64,000 nt of DNA, from contig OZ252252.1 of the NCBI GenBank assembly GCA_965249745.1, positions 1,178,001-1,242,000 of the forward strand. The letters run 5' to 3'. The DNA comes from JANYHH01 sp965249745 (GTDB taxonomy: Bacteria > Deinococcota > Deinococci > Deinococcales > JAAFIG01). The translations under genes were made by a program, and so were the position numbers. Shown here in pieces: positions 8,590 through 16,946 of this stretch. The notes under the pieces are model-generated. The model worked only from the letters and a program-made list of their open reading frames with translations, made no database searches and was not told where the DNA came from. The stretch's first letter is position 1; each line of letters opens with the position of its first letter.

Positions 8590-11500
8590 TCACGTGTTGG
8601 GTTTCTTTTTCTTGGCAGGTGTTGGTGAAACCTCTTTTTTGGAAGGGACTGGAAGATCAGGTTCACGAGCAGGGATTGACTGCTTGGCTGGCTTTGTAGA
8701 CTTTCCAGGAACTGGTTTCTTCACTCGAGTAGAAGTACTCTTTCCTGATTTTGGCGCAGGACTGTCTTTGGGTTTAGGCGCTACAGACTTTGGTTTCTTC
8801 TCAACCTTAGGAGGCTTTGAGGCAGACTGATTAGATGGTGGTTCACTAAGAGGCTTGCTCGAGGATACTGGCGGGTCAATCTTTGTGGGGACAGTAGGTA
8901 CTTTAGGTTTGCTTAGTGTCCGAGGCTTTGTAGTGGACGCTTTTGGTTTTGGAGTTTCAGATAAGGTTTTACGAACAGGTTTATCTTCTAACGTATCTAG
9001 TATTACCGAGCTTATTTCCTCTGGTCTGGGCGGCTCAGATTTTTTGCTTTCTAAAAAAACTCTAAGGTTATTTCTAACTTCCTCGGTCTTTTTGACTGCT
9101 AAGCCTGGGAGCTTTTTTTCGCTAATGCCACGAGATTTCAATCGCTTAGTGACGAATTTTAGTAATGAATCCGCCACCTTTCCTGAATCTAGTTTGTTTT
9201 CTATTAAGGCAGTTGTGATCTCCATTGAAAAATCAAGAACTTGCTTAGCTAGACTATCTGAACTTCCGGAAATCTTCGTTTTTGATGTTAAAATTTTCAA
9301 AACTAATGCGTTAAAATCAGAATCAGACATGGGTTTAGAAAAATCCATGTTTTCGATAATTGTTAATGAAGTACTAGGAATTTGCCCGAGTGCCCCTTTT
9401 ACGAATGTCAGAGCAGTCGAATTTTTCCCTACCGCTTTTATTAACTGATTCGCTTTGCGCATTGCATTTATTACGGAAGCTCTAGTTTCACGGGAAAGGA
9501 AAGCGAAATCCTTGATCTCACTAATTTTTATACTTAATATCGGCTGAACTATCGTTGAAATTATTGCGTTCTTAAACTGCTCGGTTGCCTCGGCTCTGTT
9601 CATTCCTCCGGCGCTGTCAATATAGAAACCTAGAGCTACTTTTATTGATTCTATTAGTAAAGTTCTAGCTATCCCTCCTGTAAAAACAATATCTGCGACC
9701 GTTGCTACGGTACTTAGGAAACTTTTTGCCGCATCTTTTTGATTTTTTAAGACTATTCCATAAACACTCGTAACACTCTGCCAGTCTGTGAACATTTTAT
9801 CAATTTTTTCTTTGAAATCCACTTCATTCAACGAATCTCTTTTACTAAGAAGTATTTTGAAGTATTTTTCAAAGTTTCTTGCTCTCTGAGAAATATCTTT
9901 AAGATCCATGAGGATCGTTCGTGGGTTTGAGGGATCAAGACCTTCATTGATAAATTTTATTTCTTCATTGATACGATTGATCTTCTCGTCAACGCCAGCA
10001 GGGTTAGGGTCTAAGTTGTTCCTTGCTCTCATTTTATCCACAGAATTTCCGCCAAGGAAAGGCTCAGCTTCTATCTGTACAGATACTCTAAAATCAGACT
10101 GAAAATTCAAAAAATATAAATCGTTAAATGCTTTTTTCTTTTCCGGGTTTAAATTTTTATATCTCTCCATAACAGGGTTTAATTTTTCTTTATCAAAAAT
10201 CCCTCCGTTCATCGCTAGTCTAGCGATAATCCAATCGGGAACAGTCAAGTCAGTTGGATATCTTTGCTTCCATACCTTTAATGCATTATAACAATCTATA
10301 GGGAAAGATTTTTCATATAAAAAAGTATTTAATGAATCATCCAGACTTGTACCTGCTCCAGCTTTTGAATGCACAGCGTTCTCAAAATCATTTATATTCA
10401 GATTAGATGCGATCATCTCCGCAAGTTTAAATTTATCTACGCCAATAAAATAAGAAGATACTGTATTTGATTCGACTTCAAAATTTAAGAGCTTTTGCTT
10501 TGCTCTTTCGGCGGTGTTATTGATATATTCTTCATCTCTAGAGCTGATATTCGCCTCGATTAAATTCGCCAAAAATTTATAGCTGTCTGTATCTTCACCG
10601 AAGCGTCTTTTAAAGGCTGTACTTAAGGTCCAGTCCCCTTTCCAAATGTATCTTGAACTAGAGAAACGTCCCTGGGAACTTTCTATGATGTCTTTACAAT
10701 TTCTCTCTATCTCAGAGACGGTTGCTCCTTCTTTCATTAAATATTTGCTTATTTCTCTCGCATCTGTTGGACTGTCTAGCAGATTTAATATTTTTCTTGC
10801 GCAAAATCTAGATGTTAGATTGCTAAGAATGTCTGTAATAAATTGAAAATCGTAGGTCGAACGAGCGAGTTCTTGCATCACTCTTGAAAAATTACTTGCT
10901 ATTGAACCATATCCTTCTAAGTGAAAAGAGAATTCGTTTGGGACTCTACAGTTTAAGAGAAATGTTTTTGCGGGTCCAGATAAACTTAATAATGTTTCTT
11001 CAATAAAACCCTCAGATGAAAAGACAACCCAGATGTTACCGATTTGAACCATAGCCGATAAGACACTTGCCAACATCTGATTTTCAGTTTCTTTCTCTGA
11101 ACTTTCGTTTTTACCACCCTCGAGCAAAACTTTAAAGACCTCATACCAATTATTATTAGTTAAATTTAATGTCCATGATTTTTTGGAGCTTTTTAGAAGC
11201 TCTTCTCTAAAAACAATTTTCTTTTGCATATTTTCTTTTATATCAACTACGCCTTCTAAATATTCGTAATTCTCTTCATGAAAATTCTTATCTAAATAGT
11301 CAAAATCGTTTTTGTCAAACCCTTTAATTCTCTCATAAATTCCAGCGTAGTCTGGGAAATAAGCTTCCATTATTTGCGCCCAAAGATAAGGTATTAGATC
11401 ATCCCTACCAAATTTTTGATCACTTTGTGAGTTTTCCTGCGAAGGAATTTCATCTCCTCTTGTAAGAATCTCATATGAATCGCTTTCTAATTTCTTCTTT

Positions 11501-13482
11501 TCGGAACGGAATTTCTCGTTAACGATAGTAGATTTTGTCTTGAAATCTTCTCTTTCCTTTTTATCTACAAGGACTGTAACTTTTTGGTTTTTTATGTTAT
11601 TTTCTGTAATAAAAAATGGTTCTTTAAAATCGTAAGATACACCCCCGTAACTGAACTCCGCATTGTCTCTTCCTTTTGGCTTGGTGAATTCTCTGGCTAA
11701 ATCGCCATCTATACCTAAGAGTATCATTACTTTAATCAATACTTCTTCCGGTGTCGAATCTTTATTTATGGGAATTACAAACTCATCCGGGTTTTGCGGT
11801 TTTTGTTCTACTGTTTTGAGTTTTCCTTGCACTTTCCTTTGTAAAATTGAGTTATTTTTACGCGACTCACCACCTGCCGGAGTGCTTGCCATATTTGACT
11901 CGTCTGGAATAACGGAGCTTCCTTGTAAACCCTTACCTTCTGCTTCTACACCTGCCCGCTCGGCTTCCCCCTCGAGACTCTGATCGGCGTCCACCCCCGG
12001 CTTGGCTCGCCCCTCGAGTTGCTGTCCGACGTGCGTCAACTCATGCACCAACAACCCGCGTCCTACACTGCTCTCCGGGTCAAACTTGCCACCGCGAAAG
12101 AAGATGCTGGTTCCGGTCGTGAAGGCAATCGCGTTCACGGTCTTCGCTAATCCATCGGCGCTGCCATCGCGGTGAATTCGCACCAGATCCAAGCTGAAAT
12201 TGAACTGCGGCTGCAACTGCCGCTTGACCCGCTCTGGCAGAGCTTCACCACCGCCCGCTCGAGCGATCATCGCACTCAGATTCTCCGGGTGCTCGGCTTC
12301 GCCCTCCGCCAAGCGTTGCGCGACTGGCTCGAGACTCGCCTCGAGTTGCTCGGCTTGGCGTTGCAGACTGGTTTCCTGTTCTGCCACCAGGCGTTGCAGG
12401 CTGCCCGTCTCGCGGTCGTTCGGGCGGAAGGTCGTCAGCGTGGCGCTCAGCAGGTCAGAGCGGTCCCTGGCATCGTGAACCCTGGAAACGGCTGAAGCCA
12501 ATTCCATTGGGCGGGCCCCGTCTCTGGCGCGTTGAACTTGGTATTGCCGTCCGAGGCTGAGTCCGACGTGGCGCACGAAACCCGTCACCGGTTGGGTGTC
12601 GCCTGCCAAGTACGCGGGGTCGTGATTGTGTTTAGCGCGCAGGACGGGCAGCTCGGTGTTGATGCGGTCCGCCAGCCCGGTCAGCGTGAAGCCCTTGCCG
12701 CTCGAGTCCAAGCTGGGCGCGTCAGGGGTACGCAGGCGTTGCAGGCGCGAGGCGATCAGTTGCGTTTTGACTTCACTCGCTCGGGTTTGAATGGCGCGTT
12801 GGCGTTGCAAGCGCACGGTTTGCGCGGTAGCTAGGTGTTCACCTATCGCGGCGGTATGACCGGGGCTGCGTTGCAGGCTCGAGCGAAGATTGGGGGCGGC
12901 TCCCAATCGGTTGTCTCCGTCCGCCGAGGGTTGCCCGCCCAGAACCGTGCCAGCTTGCTCCAGACCCGAGTTACGGCTCGAGGCGCTCGAGCGCTCAGCG
13001 AGGTGACCTTGTGCTTGTTCAGCCTGGTATCGCTGCAACCGAGTGGCGAGATCAGGGGTGGGCCCGGCCACGCGTTGCAGCGGCAAGCCGGTCAGATCGG
13101 CAGCGGTTTGACCTGAGGCGGGTCGCACTGGGCTGAGCGGTTCGCGCCCCAATGACAATGAACCTGCCACGTAGGGACTTTGCAGTAAGCGTTGCAGTCG
13201 GACGCGTTGGGTGGCGGGTAAGGCTCGTGCTTGCTGGTGTTGCGCTCGAGTAACTTGTGGGTTTGATTGCGGCCGCGCGCTGGACGCGAGCAGACTCATG
13301 GCAATGTGCGCCTCTGGGGTAATGGCGAAGCGTTGTATGAAGGTCTCGAAATGGGCGGACCGCGTTTGACTCCGCTCGGCTCGAGGATGGTTTTGCGGCC
13401 GAGTCTCAGCTTCGCGCCGTTGAACCCGCTCGTTCGGTGCTTGACTGACCTGTTCTGATCGGCGCTTCAAATCCTGTTGCAT
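8590..13482 (-). CDS. Giant DUF4157 (HExxH) protein with AT-rich C-terminal region
   Basis: About 1630 residues. The ATG at 13482 is preferred over 13527 because GAGGAG lies 4 nt upstream. Residues 1-420 are Arg/Gln-rich and repetitive (many LQR motifs). Around 425-515 is a DUF4157 domain with LLVHELTHVGQQ (H480-E-x-x-H484) and the trailing EGEAERAG, the putative zinc-metalloprotease-like core common in toxin-like and contractile-injection cargo proteins. From about residue 515 on, the DNA turns sharply AT-rich and almost loses CTCGAG. That part (about 980 residues) is not recognised, apart from a hydrophobic helical stretch near residues 1265-1310. The last 140 residues are a Lys/Pro/Ser-rich tail. 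The composition break suggests a chimera: a resident N-terminal module joined to an acquired effector-like region. No catalytic function is claimed for the C-terminal part. Confidence 0.8.
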   Translation of the reverse strand: MQQDLKRRSEQVSQAPNERVQRREAETRPQNHPRAERSQTRSAHFETFIQRFAITPEAHIAMSLLASSARPQSNPQVTRAQHQQARALPATQRVRLQRLLQSPYVAGSLSLGREPLSPVRPASGQTAADLTGLPLQRVAGPTPDLATRLQRYQAEQAQGHLAERSSASSRNSGLEQAGTVLGGQPSADGDNRLGAAPNLRSSLQRSPGHTAAIGEHLATAQTVRLQRQRAIQTRASEVKTQLIASRLQRLRTPDAPSLDSSGKGFTLTGLADRINTELPVLRAKHNHDPAYLAGDTQPVTGFVRHVGLSLGRQYQVQRARDGARPMELASAVSRVHDARDRSDLLSATLTTFRPNDRETGSLQRLVAEQETSLQRQAEQLEASLEPVAQRLAEGEAEHPENLSAMIARAGGGEALPERVKRQLQPQFNFSLDLVRIHRDGSADGLAKTVNAIAFTTGTSIFFRGGKFDPESSVGRGLLVHELTHVGQQLEGRAKPGVDADQSLEGEAERAGVEAEGKGLQGSSVIPDESNMASTPAGGESRKNNSILQRKVQGKLKTVEQKPQNPDEFVIPINKDSTPEEVLIKVMILLGIDGDLAREFTKPKGRDNAEFSYGGVSYDFKEPFFITENNIKNQKVTVLVDKKEREDFKTKSTIVNEKFRSEKKKLESDSYEILTRGDEIPSQENSQSDQKFGRDDLIPYLWAQIMEAYFPDYAGIYERIKGFDKNDFDYLDKNFHEENYEYLEGVVDIKENMQKKIVFREELLKSSKKSWTLNLTNNNWYEVFKVLLEGGKNESSEKETENQMLASVLSAMVQIGNIWVVFSSEGFIEETLLSLSGPAKTFLLNCRVPNEFSFHLEGYGSIASNFSRVMQELARSTYDFQFITDILSNLTSRFCARKILNLLDSPTDAREISKYLMKEGATVSEIERNCKDIIESSQGRFSSSRYIWKGDWTLSTAFKRRFGEDTDSYKFLANLIEANISSRDEEYINNTAERAKQKLLNFEVESNTVSSYFIGVDKFKLAEMIASNLNINDFENAVHSKAGAGTSLDDSLNTFLYEKSFPIDCYNALKVWKQRYPTDLTVPDWIIARLAMNGGIFDKEKLNPVMERYKNLNPEKKKAFNDLYFLNFQSDFRVSVQIEAEPFLGGNSVDKMRARNNLDPNPAGVDEKINRINEEIKFINEGLDPSNPRTILMDLKDISQRARNFEKYFKILLSKRDSLNEVDFKEKIDKMFTDWQSVTSVYGIVLKNQKDAAKSFLSTVATVADIVFTGGIARTLLIESIKVALGFYIDSAGGMNRAEATEQFKNAIISTIVQPILSIKISEIKDFAFLSRETRASVINAMRKANQLIKAVGKNSTALTFVKGALGQIPSTSLTIIENMDFSKPMSDSDFNALVLKILTSKTKISGSSDSLAKQVLDFSMEITTALIENKLDSGKVADSLLKFVTKRLKSRGISEKKLPGLAVKKTEEVRNNLRVFLESKKSEPPRPEEISSVILDTLEDKPVRKTLSETPKPKASTTKPRTLSKPKVPTVPTKIDPPVSSSKPLSEPPSNQSASKPPKVEKKPKSVAPKPKDSPAPKSGKSTSTRVKKPVPGKSTKPAKQSIPAREPDLPVPSKKEVSPTPAKKKKPNT

Positions 13483-13574
13483 CTGACTCCTCGCGCGTCG
13501 TGGACGATGACCGTTCCCTGCGGCCATGCCGAGGCTGACGTGGTGATAGCGGAAGTGCGCGACCGCGACACTTC

Positions 13575-13609
13575 AGTATCAACCAGGCCGGGTTACGCCA
13601 CGGTTATAA
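13575..13609 (-). promoter_or_regulatory. Promoter region of DUF4157 gene with shared 20-bp motif
   Basis: GGGTTACGCCACGGTTATAA on the plus strand at 13590-13609, one mismatch from the copy at 8495-8514. A -10-like GATACT lies at 13580-13575, at the same spacing as in the WD40 promoter. Similarity continues past the 20-mer (CTGG-T-AT-CTG). It lies 45 bp beyond the stop of the STAND/BTAD regulator gene, which is the obvious candidate for the protein that binds it. Confidence 0.65.
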
Positions 13610-13653
13610 CAGGAGGGTATTTTGTTAGGTATGCGCTGATGTCCTGAACGAAA

Positions 13654-16600
13654 TCAAGCCACGCGAGGCATTTCCAGAAAATCCGTCCAACGATCCGGTA
13701 GGCGCTCGCCAACCTCGAGCCAGGTTTCACGAGAACGACGGTACATGCGCTGGATGCTGACGTAATTGCCTTGCGCTCTCAGGGCGCGCAAGGCCAGCGC
13801 CAGCGCATCGGTATCGAAGGGTTCGACCTCCAACAGGATTCGTGCCAACCGAGCGGATTCGGCCGGTTCCGCACTCAGCAACGCCTCGGCGCGACGCTCC
13901 AACTGACTGTACAGGGCTTCGTGAATCGTCTCGAGGGCGTGACCCTCCATGCCCTGCACATCTGCCAGATACGGGCCGCGCCACAAATCGGTATCGCCGC
14001 TTTCCAGGAAGCGTTTCACGTCCGATTCCACGTGGCCAAGTGCGTACCCGTTGCGCGTGGTCTGTAGGCTGTCCGTGCCAAGCTGGGCCCGCAGTTGAAA
14101 CACGAGTTGTTTGACCGCCGCCCGAGCTTCCTCGTCGGTCGCGTTCGGGTACAAGGCTTCACAGAGATCGGTTGAACGTGCTTCAGGCTGCCCCGCCAGT
14201 TGGGTTTCCAGCAGCAGCGCCAAGAGCAATTTGCGTTTCGTACCTCGAAGATTGAGTTCGCTACCGTCCTGGATGACCTGTAGCGAGCCGAGCGCATTCA
14301 GGTGTAGCGCCACCGATGCGGTTTTCGCTTCCGAATGAAAGGCTTGCAGCGCCGGAAAGTAATGCAGGCACAGCGTCTCACCGGGGGCGAACCCGCGCGC
14401 CCGGAAAGCCTCCAACGTCACTCTGGCAGCCTCCAGATCGCTGGACATGCGCGTCACCTCGAGCTGCATCAAGTCACGGTCATCGTCGGGTTCAGCCACG
14501 TTCGCTCGGGTGGCAATACCGGCCCGTAGCATCTCGAGGGCCTCCCGCTGCCACCCCTGCCGTTCCAGAATCAGGGCCTGGTTCCACTGCCACATGTAAA
14601 CCCGTCCATCCGCCTGGGTGAGTTCGTGTAACTCTGCGTTCAGGGTTTGCGCTCGCTCGAGCTGCCCGAATACGGTCTCGCTCTGGGTTGCCCAGAACAG
14701 CGCACTCGCTATGAACAATCTCAGTTGGGTTGTGCGGGCGTGCTGCACGGCGGCTCTGGCGTGCTTCAAGACGAGCATCGGCGCGTGCAGGGGACGCCAG
14801 TAGTAGTACAGGCGCACCAGAAAATACTCGCACTCCGTCAGGTAACGCCAGGACTGACAGACTTCCAATGTGGCTCGAGCCTCCAAAAACCCCCGTTCCG
14901 CCTCCGCGTACTGTCCCCGGTCAACCCAGTTGTTGCTCATGGCCATGCGAGCCGTGGCGGCCTGCGCGACCTGCCCGGCCTCGAGCATCATCTGAATGCC
15001 TGCGACGTAATCCTCGTGCGCCTCCGCGTAACGACCGATCCAGTTGTAGGTGTGGGCGCGATGCAGCAAAGCGGTACGTTTCAACAATGAGTTCGGCAAG
15101 TGCTCCACGAGCGCGTATGCGGCCCGGATCACCTCGGCCGATTCGGCAATCCGGCCGTATTCGCCCAGCAGAATGCCCTTTGCGACTGTGATTCTGTACT
15201 GTTCCTCCAAACTCAGGTCGCCCCGCCCCTCGAGTTCCCGTAACCAGGTTTCGGCTGTCTCATAGTCGCCCTGCATCGTCAAGGATCGCGCCAGTAGAAT
15301 CCGTGACATGACCGATAGCCCTTCAGCGATGGCGGGTTTTTCCTGGTAGACCGCCCACGCCCCAGCGAAATCTTGGGCCAGCAACAGCAGATCGCACCAC
15401 TTCTGCCACCAAGTCACCGAGCGAGCCTCCGGGTCTGTGGGCGCGACCCCTTGAAGCATGTCCTTGCCGCGCTCCGCCTGCCCCTGCGAGACCCAGATCC
15501 GGGCCCGCAGGTTGACCGCCTCGAGATCGTCAGGTTTGATGTTGTACGCGACCTCGGCCAGCCGCGCGGCTTCGGGTGTGTCAACCGGGGCCAGTACCTC
15601 GGCGGCGCTGAGCGCCCAAGCGAATCGCTCATCACCGATCACGAACTCGAGGGCCGCCGCTTGCAACCGTGCCCGGCGCGTCGGATCGCGCTCAATGGCG
15701 ATGGCCGCTCGGTACAACGCGTTCGCCTGCTTGACCGGCAAGCCAGCCTCGTGGACGAAACGCACCGCCTGCAAGGGAGCAGCCCCCTCCAGGCGGGCGA
15801 TCAGACGCCGGGCAATCGCACGCCGCGATTCGCCTGGCAGGCGTCTCAGCGTAATTTCACGAAACAGGGCGTGAGTGAAACCCTGACCGCTCAGCACCCC
15901 GAACCGCTCGAGGTCATCGCGGGCCGCCCGCAACGCTTCGGGTGACAGGTCGGCCGCGTCCGCCCAGAACCCGCTCGAGTCTGCCTCACCGATCATCGCC
16001 CAGGCGTTCAGCGCCGCCCGTGACCGCTCGTCGGGTAAGCCGTCTATGACTTGCTCTATCAGCGCCTCAACCGTGTTTGGAATCAGGCTTTGATCGGGGG
16101 TTCGCCACTCTGTCTGTTCGCCCTGCCAGGCGAGGAAGCCGCGCCGTTGCAGGTCGCGCAGGTACTCCACGGCAAACAACGGGTTGCCGCCCGAACGCTC
16201 GAACACCCAGCTCACGACGGGCGCTGGCAGTGGCCGCCCGGCTTCGATCTCCAAGATCGCTGCGGTTTCTGTCAGGGTCAACGCGTCCAAGTGGATCACC
16301 TGAAACGGGGCGGGCAGCGCGTTGCGCCCGGTCACGACTAGAGCGCTGTTCCTGTTTTCGATCCGAGCCAGCACGACCCAACGCTCGAGTTGCCCGGCGC
16401 TCGCCTCGTGCGCGTCCTCAACCAGCAGCACGAACGGGGCGAGCGCTCGCATCAGCGTGCCAGACAACTGCGCCACCGCCTCAGACGGTACGACCTCGAG
16501 TGCCACGAGTCGTTGCAACAGGCCCGATACCCAGTCGGGCACCGATACCGGCCGTTGGCGCAAGACCTCGAGCCAGGCGCTCGCCAGGGCTGCATCGGAA

Positions 16601-16779
16601 GCGTTGGCGCGAACTTTCAAGTACGACAGGTTCAAGCGGTCCAGGGCCTGCTGAGCGGTATGGCTCTTACCGATGCCGGGAGCGCCCGTCAATCCCAGCG
16701 CCAGACCGACCCGTCTGGACTCGAGGCTGGATAAACGCTGTTGCAAGGCTCCGCGGCCGTTGTTCACGAACGGCATCAT
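13654..16779 (-). CDS. STAND-type ATPase regulator with TPR-like middle and C-terminal BTAD/SARP-like domain
   Basis: 1041 residues. An N-terminal AAA/STAND ATPase (Walker A GAPGIGKS at 32-39, Walker B FVLLVED near 116-122, sensor ALVVTGRN) is followed by an NB-ARC-like helical region with ERSGGNPLFAVEYLRDL. Degenerate TPR-like helical repeats cover about 400-800. A C-terminal portion (about 818-1041) resembles the winged-helix plus bacterial transcriptional activation domain pair (LNALGSLQVI, GTKRKLLLALLL, AAVKQLVFQLRAQLG, RNGYALG). Such proteins are usually ligand-responsive activators. The DNA-binding module is at the C-terminus rather than the usual N-terminus of SARPs. It is transcribed toward the DUF4157 gene and preceded by a duplicated 18-bp sequence. 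The targets are inferred, not shown. Confidence 0.85.
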   Translation of the reverse strand: MMPFVNNGRGALQQRLSSLESRRVGLALGLTGAPGIGKSHTAQQALDRLNLSYLKVRANASDAALASAWLEVLRQRPVSVPDWVSGLLQRLVALEVVPSEAVAQLSGTLMRALAPFVLLVEDAHEASAGQLERWVVLARIENRNSALVVTGRNALPAPFQVIHLDALTLTETAAILEIEAGRPLPAPVVSWVFERSGGNPLFAVEYLRDLQRRGFLAWQGEQTEWRTPDQSLIPNTVEALIEQVIDGLPDERSRAALNAWAMIGEADSSGFWADAADLSPEALRAARDDLERFGVLSGQGFTHALFREITLRRLPGESRRAIARRLIARLEGAAPLQAVRFVHEAGLPVKQANALYRAAIAIERDPTRRARLQAAALEFVIGDERFAWALSAAEVLAPVDTPEAARLAEVAYNIKPDDLEAVNLRARIWVSQGQAERGKDMLQGVAPTDPEARSVTWWQKWCDLLLLAQDFAGAWAVYQEKPAIAEGLSVMSRILLARSLTMQGDYETAETWLRELEGRGDLSLEEQYRITVAKGILLGEYGRIAESAEVIRAAYALVEHLPNSLLKRTALLHRAHTYNWIGRYAEAHEDYVAGIQMMLEAGQVAQAATARMAMSNNWVDRGQYAEAERGFLEARATLEVCQSWRYLTECEYFLVRLYYYWRPLHAPMLVLKHARAAVQHARTTQLRLFIASALFWATQSETVFGQLERAQTLNAELHELTQADGRVYMWQWNQALILERQGWQREALEMLRAGIATRANVAEPDDDRDLMQLEVTRMSSDLEAARVTLEAFRARGFAPGETLCLHYFPALQAFHSEAKTASVALHLNALGSLQVIQDGSELNLRGTKRKLLLALLLETQLAGQPEARSTDLCEALYPNATDEEARAAVKQLVFQLRAQLGTDSLQTTRNGYALGHVESDVKRFLESGDTDLWRGPYLADVQGMEGHALETIHEALYSQLERRAEALLSAEPAESARLARILLEVEPFDTDALALALRALRAQGNYVSIQRMYRRSRETWLEVGERLPDRWTDFLEMPRVA

Positions 16780-16812
16780 ACGCGCCGTTCAGACGGTAAG
16801 AATGCAGGTTGT

Positions 16813-16853
16813 GACAGGGTGCAACCCGGATTTGGGACAGGCTGCAACCCGGA
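16813..16853. promoter_or_regulatory. Duplicated 18-bp operator-like sequence upstream of the STAND regulator
   Basis: GACAGGSTGCAACCCGGA occurs at 16813-16830 and 16836-16853 (17 of 18 identical), 23 bp apart start to start, about two helical turns. It lies 34-74 bp upstream of the regulator's start codon and about 80-95 bp from the divergent recN -10. The phasing fits a protein binding two sites on one face of the DNA. Confidence 0.65.
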
Positions 16854-16914
16854 CTGAGGTCGAACACTCGAGGCTCCAAAACGGGAGACGAGCACCGCTC
16901 AATCCCACTTATTC

Positions 16915-16937
16915 CGCTGACAACAAAACGCTATAAT
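16915..16937 (+). promoter_or_regulatory. recN -10 element
   Basis: A perfect TATAAT at 16932-16937 lies 9 nt before the GTG start of recN, so the transcript would have almost no leader. The best -35 at 17-bp spacing is TTATTC, which is weak. Confidence 0.6.
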
Positions 16938-16946
16938 TGGCGGACC

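Noticed and set aside
8495..13609. The two 20-bp repeats as attachment sites of a mobile element around the DUF4157 gene
   Set aside because: Each copy is followed by a -10-like hexamer at the same distance and lies in front of a gene, so a promoter role explains them better; no integrase is present.
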